Below, piece by piece: positions 18,155 through 25,906 of a stretch of DNA of 64,000 bases. Location of the stretch: positions 1 to 64,000 of the forward strand of contig JAKANY010000008.1 of NCBI GenBank assembly GCA_021823525.1, in the 5' to 3' direction. This DNA comes from Actinomycetes bacterium (GTDB taxonomy: Bacteria > Actinomycetota > Acidimicrobiia > Acidimicrobiales > RAAP-2). Positions within the stretch are counted from its first letter, which is position 1; every line of letters begins with the position of its first letter. A program made the translations under genes and the position numbers. The notes below the pieces were generated by a model. It did not search any database. It saw nothing but the letters and a program-made list of their open reading frames with translations, and was not told where the DNA came from.

Positions 18155-19634
18155 CGAGGTAGGCCTCCAGGCCGTGGCGGCCGCCCTCGCGGCCGAACCC
18201 CGACTCGCGCACGCCCCCGAAGGGGCTGGCCGGGTCGAACTTGTTGTAGGTGTTGGCCCACACGACGCCCGCGCGCAGGCGCTCGGCCACCCACAGGGTG
18301 CGGCTGCCCTTCTCGCTCCAGATCCCGCAGGCCAGCCCGTAGGTGGTGTCGTTGGCCTTGGCCACGGCCTCCTCGGGCGTGCGGAAGGTCATCACGGCCA
18401 GCACCGGGCCGAAGATCTCCTCGCGCGCGATCCGGTGCGCCGGGGCCACGTCGGTGAAGACGGTGGGCGCGAACCAGTAGCCGGTACGGGGCAGCGGGCA
18501 GGGGCTGGTGTAGCGCGTGGCCCCCTCGGAGTCGCCGGCCGCCACCAACTCCTCGATGCGCGCCAGCTGCGCGGCCGAGTTGATCGCGCCCACGTCGGTG
18601 TTCTTGTCCAGGGGGTCGCCCACGCGCAGCTGGTCGACGCGCCGGCGCAGGCGCCGCAGCACCTCGTCGGCGACGCCCTCGTGCACCAGGAGGCGCGAGC
18701 CCGCGCAGCACACGTGGCCCTGGTTGAAGAAGATCCCGTCGATGATGCCCTCGATCGCCTCGTCGAGGGGCGCGTCGTCGAAGACGATGTTGGCACCCTT
18801 GCCGCCGAGCTCGAGGGTGAGCGCCACGCCCCGCCCGGCCAGGCGCCGCTGGATCTGGCGGCCCACCTCGGTCGATCCGGTGAAGGCGACCTTGTCCAGG
18901 CCCGGGTGGCCCACGAGGTCCGCCCCCGTCGTCCCGTCGCCGGTCACGATGTTGACCACGCCGGGGGGCAGCTCGGCCTGCTCGAGGATCTCGGCGAGCA
19001 CCAGCGCCGACAGGGGCGTCGTCTCGGCGGGCTTGAGCACGCAGGTGTTGCCCGCGGCCAGGGCCGGGGCCAGCTTCCAGGCGGCCATGAGCAGCGGGAA
19101 GTTCCACGGGATGATCTGCCCGGCCACGCCCCGGGGCCGCGGATCGGGGCCGTAGCCGGCGAAGTCCAGCTTGTCGGCCCAGCCCGCGTAGTAGAAGAAG
19201 TGCGCCGCGGCCAGGGGGACGTCGATGTCGCGCGTCTCGCGGATCGGCTTGCCGTTGTCGAGGGTCTCGACGACGGCCAGCTCGCGGGACCGCTCCTGGA
19301 GGAGGCGCGCGATGCGGAACAGGTACTTGGCGCGCTCGGCGCCCGAGGTCGTCGACCAGCTGGCAAAGGCGCGCCGCGCCGCGCCGACCGCCGCGTCGAC
19401 GTCGGTGGCGGAGGCCCGCGCGACCCGGGCCAGGGGCGCCGCGGTGGCCGGGTTCTCCGTGGCCAGGCCCTCGTGGGCCTCGGGGTCGGTGAAGCGGCCG
19501 TCGATGTAGAGGCCGTAGGCGTCGGCCAGGCGCACGGTCGCGGTGGACTCGGGCGCGGGCGCGTAGTCGAGCGCGCCCAGGCGCGAGACGCCCGCGGTGG
19601 GCGCGAGTCCCCCGGCGGTCGGCTCACTCGACAC
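18147..19634 (-). CDS. Aldehyde dehydrogenase, catalytic
   Basis: NAD(P)-dependent ALDH of 495 residues, probably oxidising the acetaldehyde released by DeoC. Motifs: PWNFPLLMAAWKLAPALAAG, KPAETTPLSAL, FTGSTEVGRQI, the general-base segment LELGGKGANIVF, the nucleophile region FFNQGHVCCAGSRLLV, EEIFGPVLAV, and SPFGGVRESGFGREGG near the C-terminus. Overlaps deoC by 11 bp upstream and the ALDH-like subunit by 8 bp downstream. The deoC-ALDH-ALDH-like order supports a role in deoxyribose catabolism; other aldehydes remain possible. Confidence 0.93.
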   Translation of the reverse strand: MSSEPTAGGLAPTAGVSRLGALDYAPAPESTATVRLADAYGLYIDGRFTDPEAHEGLATENPATAAPLARVARASATDVDAAVGAARRAFASWSTTSGAERAKYLFRIARLLQERSRELAVVETLDNGKPIRETRDIDVPLAAAHFFYYAGWADKLDFAGYGPDPRPRGVAGQIIPWNFPLLMAAWKLAPALAAGNTCVLKPAETTPLSALVLAEILEQAELPPGVVNIVTGDGTTGADLVGHPGLDKVAFTGSTEVGRQIQRRLAGRGVALTLELGGKGANIVFDDAPLDEAIEGIIDGIFFNQGHVCCAGSRLLVHEGVADEVLRRLRRRVDQLRVGDPLDKNTDVGAINSAAQLARIEELVAAGDSEGATRYTSPCPLPRTGYWFAPTVFTDVAPAHRIAREEIFGPVLAVMTFRTPEEAVAKANDTTYGLACGIWSEKGSRTLWVAERLRAGVVWANTYNKFDPASPFGGVRESGFGREGGRHGLEAYLDV

Positions 19635-20604
19635 TGAAGTTCTCCGGTCGGCTGTAGGCGCCGGTGCGCTGGGTGCGGCGCTGGACGAGCAGGTCGTTGA
19701 GCAGCGAGGACGCCCCGAAGCGCATCGTGTGCGGGTCGAGCCACGTGGAGCCGGCCGTCTCGCTGGCCAGCACCAGGTAGCGCAGGGCGTCCTTGGCGTG
19801 GCGGATCCCGCCGGCCAGTTTGACCCCCACGACCTGGCCGGTGGACTCGGCGAAGTCCCGCACCGCCTCGAACATGACCAGGGCGACCGGCGGGGTGGCC
19901 GACACGGCCACCTTGCCCGTCGAGGTCTTGATGAAGTCGGCGCCCGCCAGCATCGCCAGCCAGCTGGCCCGTCGGACGTTGTCCAAGGTCACCAGTTCGC
20001 CGGTCTCCAAGATGACCTTGAGGTGCGCGGGGCCGCAGGCCTCCTTCACGGCCACGATCTCCTCGAAGACCTGGCCCAGGCGACCCGCGAGGAAGGCGCC
20101 GCGGTCGATGACCATGTCGATCTCGTCGGCGCCCGCGGCGCACGCGTCGGCCACGTCGGCCAGCTTCACCCGGCGCGACGCCCGGCCCGAGGGGAAGGCC
20201 GTCGCCACGGCGGCCACGTGCACGGGACTCCCCGCCAGGCGCTCGCGCGCCACGGCCACCAGGTCCGGGTAGACGCACACCGCGGCCACGGGCGGGGTGC
20301 TCGGGTCGGCCGGGTCGGGCTGGCGCGCCTTGGCGCACAGCGCCGCCACGTGGCCCGGCGTGTCGGCCCCCTCGAGGGTCGTGAGGTCGACCATGGCGAT
20401 CGCCAGGTCCAGGGCCTGGCGCTTGGTCTCGCGCTTGAGCGAGCGGGTCGCGAGCTTGGCCGCGCGGGCGCTCGCCCCCACGGCGTCGACCCCCGACAGC
20501 CCCGCCAGCAGGGTGCGCAGCTGGGCCTCCGAGGCGACCGCGGGCACCCGCGCCGCGGCGGGGATCTCCACCACCGCCGACTCCCGCCCCGCCGTCGTGA
20601 TCAC
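19624..20604 (-). CDS. deoC: Deoxyribose-phosphate aldolase
   Basis: Cleaves 2-deoxyribose-5-phosphate to acetaldehyde and glyceraldehyde-3-phosphate. 326 residues, the longer form common in Actinomycetota. VAAVCVYPDLV, VAAVATAFPSGR, GADEIDMVIDRGAFL, LKVILETGEL with the proton-relay Lys, and the Schiff-base lysine in ADFIKTSTGKV are all present. The GTG start at 20604 is 6 nt downstream of a TAGCGT -10 box with no SD, so it is probably the leaderless first gene of the deoC-ALDH-ALDH-like-punA-mutase operon. It lies 26 bp after rmlC on the same strand, so read-through is also possible. Confidence 0.95.
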   Translation of the reverse strand: MITTAGRESAVVEIPAAARVPAVASEAQLRTLLAGLSGVDAVGASARAAKLATRSLKRETKRQALDLAIAMVDLTTLEGADTPGHVAALCAKARQPDPADPSTPPVAAVCVYPDLVAVARERLAGSPVHVAAVATAFPSGRASRRVKLADVADACAAGADEIDMVIDRGAFLAGRLGQVFEEIVAVKEACGPAHLKVILETGELVTLDNVRRASWLAMLAGADFIKTSTGKVAVSATPPVALVMFEAVRDFAESTGQVVGVKLAGGIRHAKDALRYLVLASETAGSTWLDPHTMRFGASSLLNDLLVQRRTQRTGAYSRPENFSVE

Positions 20605-20610
20605 CTCGTC

Positions 20611-20616
20611 ACGCTA
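20611..20616 (-). promoter_or_regulatory. -10 box of deoC (leaderless)
   Basis: TAGCGT on the minus strand with 6 nt to the deoC GTG, in the short gap after rmlC. Confidence 0.6.
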
Positions 20617-20630
20617 GCAAGGGCCCGCTC

Positions 20631-21206
20631 TCAGCGCCCGGGGGCGCCTCCGTAGGTCGGCAGCTGCCCGGCCGCGCGGCGCTGGGCCAGCGTCGGGGCG
20701 GCGGCGTCCTTGGCGCTGAGCACCGGCTCGCCGTCCAGGTCCCAGGGCACGCCGATCTCGGGGTCGAACGGGTCGATCTCGAGCTCGACGGCGGCGTTGT
20801 AGGGCGAGGACAGCAGGTACACCAGGGTGGCCGACGCGCTGCGCACGACGAAGCCGTGGGCCACGCCCGCGGGCAGGTAGACCGAGCGCCCGGCCTCGGC
20901 GGCCAGCGGCACCACGGCGAGGGCCCCGAAGGTCGGCGAGCCCAGGCGGATGTCGACGATCACGTCGTCGACGGCCCCCTGGGCGCAGGTGACGAGCTTG
21001 GCCTGGCCCTCGTCGGCCAGCGAGTAGTGCAGCCCGCGCACGACGTTGTGGGCCGACACCGACAGGTTCGCCTGGGCGACGCGGAACCCGGCGTCCGCGC
21101 CCAGGGCGCTGGCGCGGAACCACTCGCGAAACAGCCCGCGGTCGTCGCCGAACACCGGCGACTCGAGCACCGCGAGGTCGGCGACGGCCCCCGGGAGCGC
21201 GTTCAC
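20631..21206 (-). CDS. rmlC: dTDP-4-dehydrorhamnose 3,5-epimerase
   Basis: Cupin-fold epimerase of dTDP-sugar (rhamnose-type) synthesis, 191 residues. Family features are VFGDDRGLFREWF, AQANLSVSAHNVVRGLHYS with the catalytic His, DVIVDIRLGSPTFG, and PAGVAHGFVV. GTG 21206 is chosen because it overlaps the rmlB stop by GTGA and removes non-homologous upstream residues. It acts on the RmlB product. No rmlD reductase is in the window, so the final sugar is uncertain. Confidence 0.9.
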   Translation of the reverse strand: MNALPGAVADLAVLESPVFGDDRGLFREWFRASALGADAGFRVAQANLSVSAHNVVRGLHYSLADEGQAKLVTCAQGAVDDVIVDIRLGSPTFGALAVVPLAAEAGRSVYLPAGVAHGFVVRSASATLVYLLSSPYNAAVELEIDPFDPEIGVPWDLDGEPVLSAKDAAAPTLAQRRAAGQLPTYGGAPGR

Positions 21207-22180
21207 GCGCGGGCCGCGGTGAGCGGTCGCCACCACGCCTCATTCTCGTGGTACCAGGCGACCGTGGCGGCCAGGCCCTCGGCGAAGGGGACCTGGGGCG
21301 CGTAGCCCAGCTCGTCGTGGATCTTGGTCCAATCCACCGAGTAGCGCCGGTCGTGGCCGAGGCGGTCGGCGACGGGCTCGATGGCCGACGCGTCGGCCCC
21401 GCACAGGTCGAGCAGCCGGGCGGTGAGGTCGCGGTTGGTCAGCTCGGTGCCGCCGCCGATGTTGTAGACCTCGCCGGCGCGGCCGCGCGCGAGCACCGCC
21501 AGGATGCCCCGGCAGTGGTCGTCGACGTGGAGCCAGTCGCGCACGTTGCCCCCGTCGCCGTAGAGCGGGACGCGCCGCCCGTCGACCAGGTTGGTCACGA
21601 ACAGCGGGATGACCTTCTCGGGGAACTGGCGCGGACCGTAGTTGTTCGAGCAGCGCGTCACGCGCACGTCGAGCCCGTAGGTGCGGTGGTAGGCCAGCGC
21701 CGCCAGGTCCGAGGCGGCCTTGGACGCCGAGTAGGGCGACGAGGGCTCGAGCAGGTGGTCCTCGCGCCACGATCCGGTCGCGATGGTCCCGTAGACCTCG
21801 TCGGTCGAGACGTGGACGAAGGTGGCCACGCCCGCGCGCCGGGCCCCCTCGAGCAGCTCCTGGGTGCCCAGCACGTTGGTCGCGAAGAAGGGCGCGGCCG
21901 AGGCGATGGAGCGGTCGACGTGGCTCTCGGCGGCCAGGTGGACCACGGCGTGGGCCCCGGCCAGGGCCTCGTCGACGCGCGCGGCGTCGGTGATCGAGCC
22001 GTGCACGAAGCGCACGCGCGGGTCGGCCAGCACCGCGACGAGGTTCTCCAGGCGGCCCGAGTAGGTCAGCGCGTCGAGGATGACCACCTCGTCGTAGCCG
22101 AGGGACTCAGCCTGCTCGAGGAGCATCTCGGCCAGGCGCGAGCCGATGAAGCCGGCCGCCCCCGTGATCACAACGCGCAT
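21203..22180 (-). CDS. rmlB: dTDP-glucose 4,6-dehydratase
   Basis: Extended SDR that converts dTDP-glucose to dTDP-4-keto-6-deoxyglucose. 325 residues with the NAD motif [33 protein letters not shown], the YSASKAASD catalytic Tyr-Lys pair, and [17 protein letters not shown]. The start is ATG 22180 with GATGAGG as SD 6-7 nt upstream; an in-frame ATG at 22192 is less likely because it would consume that SD. Divergent from rmlA with shared -10 sequence. Confidence 0.95.
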   Translation of the reverse strand: MRVVITGAAGFIGSRLAEMLLEQAESLGYDEVVILDALTYSGRLENLVAVLADPRVRFVHGSITDAARVDEALAGAHAVVHLAAESHVDRSIASAAPFFATNVLGTQELLEGARRAGVATFVHVSTDEVYGTIATGSWREDHLLEPSSPYSASKAASDLAALAYHRTYGLDVRVTRCSNNYGPRQFPEKVIPLFVTNLVDGRRVPLYGDGGNVRDWLHVDDHCRGILAVLARGRAGEVYNIGGGTELTNRDLTARLLDLCGADASAIEPVADRLGHDRRYSVDWTKIHDELGYAPQVPFAEGLAATVAWYHENEAWWRPLTAARA

Positions 22181-22215
22181 GGAGTACCTCATCTGGGCTC
22201 GCGACGACGGCTTCT

Positions 22216-22222
22216 TATACTA
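22216..22222. promoter_or_regulatory. Overlapping divergent -10 boxes of rmlA and rmlB
   Basis: Plus TATACT (22216-22221) is 6 nt before the rmlA GTG, which suits a leaderless mRNA. Minus TAGTAT (22222 to 22217) would give rmlB a leader of about 30 nt with an SD. The two hexamers overlap almost completely. Confidence 0.6.
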
Positions 22223-22227
22223 CTGGG

Positions 22228-23010
22228 GTGAAGGGAATCATCCTGGCTGGCGGGAGTGGCACGCGCCTGTACCCGATCACGCGCGCCGTCTCCAAGCAGC
22301 TCCTGCCCATCTACGACAAGCCGATGATCTACTACCCGCTGAGCACGCTGATGCTCGCCGGGCTGCGCGAGATCCTGCTGATCACCACGCCCCACGACCA
22401 GGACGCCTTCCGCCGGCTGCTCGGCGACGGCTCCCAGCTGGGCCTCGACCTGCGCTACGTGGTCCAGCCCGAGCCCCGGGGCCTGGCCGAGGCGCTCATC
22501 CTGGGCGAGGAGTTCCTGGCCGGCGACAAGTGCGCGCTCATCCTGGGCGACAACCTCTTCTACGGGCCCGGCCTGGGTACCCACCTCGCGGCCAACCGCG
22601 ACGTCGTGGGCGCGCGAATCTTCGCCTACCAGGTCGCCGACCCCTCGCGCTACGGCGTGGTCGAGTTCGACGACGAGGGCCGGGTGCTCTCCATCGAGGA
22701 GAAGCCCGCCGAACCCAAGAGCACCTACGTGGTGCCGGGCATCTACTTCTACGACGAGCGCGCCCCGCGACTGGCGCGTGCGCTGGCCCCCAGCGCACGC
22801 GGCGAGCTCGAGATCACGGCCCTCAACTCGCGTTACCTCGAGATGGGCGAACTGCGCGTCGAGGTGCTGTCGCGGGCGACGACCTGGCTCGACACCGGGA
22901 CCCACGAGTCGCTCTACGAGGCGGGCATGCTGATCCGCACGCTCCAGCAGCGCACCGGGCTGCGCATCGGCGACGTCGACCAGATCGCGCGCGACCAGGG
23001 CTGGCGCTGA
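22228..23010 (+). CDS. rmlA: Glucose-1-phosphate thymidylyltransferase, short form
   Basis: Makes dTDP-glucose from dTTP and glucose-1-phosphate, the first step before RmlB and RmlC. 260 residues: [17 protein letters not shown] nucleotide loop, [26 protein letters not shown] metal site, [21 protein letters not shown], and [12 protein letters not shown]. The enterobacterial enzyme is about 290 residues; this one ends at RDQGWR and lacks roughly 30 C-terminal residues that contribute to the allosteric site. Leaderless GTG start after TATACT-N6. Confidence 0.93.
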   Translation: MKGIILAGGSGTRLYPITRAVSKQLLPIYDKPMIYYPLSTLMLAGLREILLITTPHDQDAFRRLLGDGSQLGLDLRYVVQPEPRGLAEALILGEEFLAGDKCALILGDNLFYGPGLGTHLAANRDVVGARIFAYQVADPSRYGVVEFDDEGRVLSIEEKPAEPKSTYVVPGIYFYDERAPRLARALAPSARGELEITALNSRYLEMGELRVEVLSRATTWLDTGTHESLYEAGMLIRTLQQRTGLRIGDVDQIARDQGWR

Positions 23011-23023
23011 GGGGCTCGTCGCC

Positions 23024-23029
23024 TAGAGT
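23024..23029 (+). promoter_or_regulatory. -10 box of bioY
   Basis: TAGAGT 21 nt upstream of the ATG. The leader carries an AGGAGG SD (23041-23046), so bioY is leadered. Confidence 0.5.
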
Positions 23030-23050
23030 TGGGCCAACCAAGGAGGCCTC

Positions 23051-23632
23051 ATGTCCACCGTCGCCGTGCCCGCCCGCCGCGTCCTGGCCGACGTCTTGTC
23101 GCCGTCGCGGCTCACCGACCTCGGCCTGGTGGTCGGGGGCGCCACGCTGACCGGGCTGCTGGCCCAGGTCAGCATTCCGCTGGGCTTCACGCCGGTCCCC
23201 GTCACCGGCCAGACGCTGGCCGTGATGCTCGTGGGCACGGCCCTCGGGTGGCGGCGCGCGACCGCCGCGATGTCGCTGTACGTGGTGGCCGGCGTGCTCG
23301 GCGTCCCCTGGTTCGCGGGTCACGCCAGCGGCTTCCCGGCCGCGACCTTCGGCTACCTGCTCGGCTTCGTCGTCGCGGGCGCCGTGCTCGGGCGCCTGGC
23401 AGCGGCCGGCGCGGACCGCACCGTCGTGCGCGCGGCGGCCTCCATGGTGGCCGGCGAGGTGGTGATCTTCGCCTTCGGCGTGACGTGGCTGGCCCTGGAC
23501 CTGCACGTGTCGCTGGCTGAGGCCCTGACGCTCGGCTTCACGCCCTTCGTCGCGGGCGAGCTCATCAAGTCCGGCCTGTGCGGGATGGCCCTGCCCGCGA
23601 CCTGGCGCGCGATCGATCGCGCGCCGCGCTGA
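23051..23632 (+). CDS. bioY: Biotin ECF transporter substrate-specificity protein BioY
   Basis: Membrane S-component that binds biotin, 193 residues with about six hydrophobic segments. Family pattern: SIPLGFTPVPVTGQTLAVML in the first part, GVPWFAG, GYLLGFVVAGAVLGRLA in the middle, and LGFTPFVAGELIKSGL near the C-terminus. A perfect AGGAGG SD lies 4 nt before the ATG. No bioM or bioN energising genes are adjacent, so it works alone or with a shared ECF module encoded elsewhere. Its stop abuts the convergent isomerase gene. Confidence 0.93.
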   Translation: MSTVAVPARRVLADVLSPSRLTDLGLVVGGATLTGLLAQVSIPLGFTPVPVTGQTLAVMLVGTALGWRRATAAMSLYVVAGVLGVPWFAGHASGFPAATFGYLLGFVVAGAVLGRLAAAGADRTVVRAAASMVAGEVVIFAFGVTWLALDLHVSLAEALTLGFTPFVAGELIKSGLCGMALPATWRAIDRAPR

Positions 23633-24301
23633 TCACACCCCCGGGGGGAACCCCAGCGTGGTGGTGACGTCGCGGAAGACCACGCGCTTGTGGGCGGCCA
23701 CGACGGCCCGGTCCTTGCCGGCCTGCGCCGCCGCGACCGCGACCGCGCGCGCCACCAGCTCCTCGCCGGGCGCGACCTCCTCGACGATGCCCGCGCGCTG
23801 CGCGTCGGGTCCCGCGTAGCGGCGCCCGGTCAGCATGACCTCGAGGGCCGTCGCGCGCGGCAGGCGGTTCAGGAGGATCGACGCCAGCTTCTCGTCCAGG
23901 GGCAGGCCGATGTCGACCTCGTTCATGCACCAGAACCCCCGGTCGGCGCGCATCACCCGGTAGTCGAGCGCGCAGCTGAGCAGCGCGCCGCCCGCGAAGG
24001 TGTGCCCGTTGAGCGCGCCCACCGTGTAGGCGGGGAACAGCAGCAGGCGCGCCACCACGCGGTGCAGCTCGGGCAGGATGGCGACCAGGCTCGGCCAGTC
24101 GCTGCCGTAGCGCTCGAGGTCCAGGCCGTTGGAGAAGAACTTCCCCTCGCCGGTGAGCACCAGCGCCAGGGGCCCCGAGCGCGCGGCGAGCTCGTCGAGC
24201 AGGGCGTGCAGCGCGGCCAGCGAGTCCTCGTTGATGCGGTTCTCCCCGTCGTGCCAGCGCACCAGCGCGACGGGTCCCTCGTCGTCGAGCGTGAAGATCA
24301 C
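23633..24301 (-). CDS. Crotonase-family enoyl-CoA hydratase/isomerase, ECI-like
   Basis: 222 residues of the crotonase fold. GEGKFFSNGLDLERYG and GALNGHTFAGGALLSCALDYRVM form the oxyanion-hole regions, and the segment RGFWCMNEVDIGLPL resembles Delta3,Delta2-enoyl-CoA isomerases (ECI) of plants and animals more than classical hydratases; the Glu in NEVDIGL fits the isomerase base. It would shift double bonds during beta-oxidation of unsaturated acyl-CoA. Leaderless GTG start (TAGTGT-N6). Abuts bioY convergently and diverges from pepP. Confidence 0.8.
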   Translation of the reverse strand: MIFTLDDEGPVALVRWHDGENRINEDSLAALHALLDELAARSGPLALVLTGEGKFFSNGLDLERYGSDWPSLVAILPELHRVVARLLLFPAYTVGALNGHTFAGGALLSCALDYRVMRADRGFWCMNEVDIGLPLDEKLASILLNRLPRATALEVMLTGRRYAGPDAQRAGIVEEVAPGEELVARAVAVAAAQAGKDRAVVAAHKRVVFRDVTTTLGFPPGV

Positions 24302-24307
24302 GGACGC

Positions 24308-24313
24308 ACACTA
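24308..24313 (-). promoter_or_regulatory. -10 box of the ECI-like gene (leaderless)
   Basis: TAGTGT on the minus strand, 6 nt (GCGTCC) upstream of the GTG at 24301; no SD. Confidence 0.6.
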
Positions 24314-24350
24314 CGTGGTCGGGCGCGGGAGCCCGCGAGGGGCGCTGGGC

Positions 24351-24356
24351 TACATT
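24351..24356 (+). promoter_or_regulatory. -10 box of pepP (leaderless)
   Basis: TACATT with 6 nt (GAGCCC) to the ATG at 24363; no SD. Confidence 0.6.
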
Positions 24357-24362
24357 GAGCCC

Positions 24363-25853
24363 ATGACCGACCGCCCCGTCTCCGAGCCCGACGTCTCCGC
24401 GGAGCACCCGCTGTCGGCGAGCTGGGTCTGGGCCGGGGCGCACCGCCCTCCGGTGCCGCGCGCCCTCGTCGAGGCCATGCGCGAGGGGTGGTCCCCTGAG
24501 GGACCGACCGCGGGCGTGCACCCGGCCGCGGGCGCCTGCGCCCGGCGTCGCCAGCGCCTGGGCGAGCTGCTGGCGGGCACCACGCTGGTCGTGCCGACCG
24601 GCCCGCTCAAGGTGCGCGCCAACGACACCGACTACCGCTTCCGCCCCGGGACCGACTTCTCCTACCTGACGGGCTGCGACGAGCCCGACGCCGTGCTGGT
24701 GCTGGCCCCGGGGGCCGGTAGGGCGCACGCCACGCTCTTCGTGCCCGAGCGGCGCGACCAGCGCTCCCACGAGTTCTTCACCGACAGCCGCTACGGCGAG
24801 CTGTGGGTGGGTCCGCGCCGCGGGACCCGGGAGGCCGCCGCCCACTACGCCATCGCCACGGCGCCGCTCGAGGAGTTGGCCAAGCACCTCGCCGGCCTCG
24901 AGGGCACCGCGATCGCCCTGGTGCGGGGCCTGGATCCGAGCGTCGACGCCCTGGTCGCGCCGAGCGAGGTCGACGCCCGGCTGGTCGCGACGCTCAGCGA
25001 GATGCGCCTGGTCAAGGACGCCTTCGAGCGCGAGCAGCTCGAGGCGGCCATCGCGGCCACCGTGTCGGGCTTCGCCGACGTCGTTCGCGCCCTGCCCGAG
25101 GCGCTGCGCCACGGCGAGCGCGTCGTCGAGGGCGTCTTCAACCTGCGAGCCCGGGTCGCGGGCCACGACGTGGGCTACGACACCATCGCGGCCGCCGGCG
25201 CCCACGCCTCGATCCTGCACTGGACCCGCAACGACGGCGCCGTGCGCCCGGGCGACCTGCTGCTGCTGGACGCGGGCGTCGAGGGCGACCACCTCTACAC
25301 CGCCGACGTCACGCGCACGCTGCCCGTCAGCGGCACCTTCAGCCCCGCCCAGCGCCGCATCTACGAGATCGTCCTGGCCGCCCAGGAGGCCGGCATCGCC
25401 GCCATCCGCCCCGGCGTGCCCTTCGCCGCCGCGCACGACGCGGCGACGGCGGTGCTCGTCGACGGGCTGGTGGACCTGGGGCTGCTGTCGAACGCGGACG
25501 AGGCCCTGCGCCGCGACGCGCAGCTCTACCGGCGCTACACCCTCCACGGCACGAGCCACATGCTCGGGCTCGACGTCCACGACTGCGCCAACGCGCGCCA
25601 GGACCTCTACCGCGGCGACCTGGCCGAGGGCTACGTGCTGACCGTCGAGCCCGGCCTCTACTTCCAGGCCAACGATCTCACCGTGCCCGAGGAGTACCGG
25701 GGCATCGGCGTGCGCATCGAGGACGACATCTGGGTCGGCCCCGATGGTGCGGTGAACCTGTCGGCAGCCCTCCCGCGCGCCGCGCACGACGTCGAGGCGT
25801 GGATGCGGGCCCAGTGGGACCAGGGCCCCACGCCGCTGCGACTCGGCGAGTGA
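24363..25853 (+). CDS. pepP: Xaa-Pro aminopeptidase (aminopeptidase P, M24B)
   Basis: Dinuclear metallopeptidase releasing N-terminal residues before proline. 496 residues: an N-terminal creatinase-like domain with DFSYLTGCDEPDAVLVLAPG and RDQRSHEFFTDSRYGELWVG, then the pita-bread catalytic domain with metal ligands in LLLLDAGVEGDHLYTADVTRTLP (two Asp), HGTSHMLGLDVHD (His), LTVEPGLYF (Glu) and GIGVRIEDDI (Glu). The ATG at 24363 follows TACATT-N6 without SD, so leaderless; the longer in-frame extension upstream is non-homologous. Convergent with serB. Confidence 0.95.
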   Translation: MTDRPVSEPDVSAEHPLSASWVWAGAHRPPVPRALVEAMREGWSPEGPTAGVHPAAGACARRRQRLGELLAGTTLVVPTGPLKVRANDTDYRFRPGTDFSYLTGCDEPDAVLVLAPGAGRAHATLFVPERRDQRSHEFFTDSRYGELWVGPRRGTREAAAHYAIATAPLEELAKHLAGLEGTAIALVRGLDPSVDALVAPSEVDARLVATLSEMRLVKDAFEREQLEAAIAATVSGFADVVRALPEALRHGERVVEGVFNLRARVAGHDVGYDTIAAAGAHASILHWTRNDGAVRPGDLLLLDAGVEGDHLYTADVTRTLPVSGTFSPAQRRIYEIVLAAQEAGIAAIRPGVPFAAAHDAATAVLVDGLVDLGLLSNADEALRRDAQLYRRYTLHGTSHMLGLDVHDCANARQDLYRGDLAEGYVLTVEPGLYFQANDLTVPEEYRGIGVRIEDDIWVGPDGAVNLSAALPRAAHDVEAWMRAQWDQGPTPLRLGE

Positions 25854-25906
25854 GCCGCGCCACGGCGCGCCGGCGCTGACCGGCGACCGCCCGGGCCTCT
25901 CGGCGC

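Noticed and set aside
25854..25906. GC-rich inverted fragments between pepP and serB as a terminator
   Set aside because: Only short imperfect pairings are visible; not strong enough to call.
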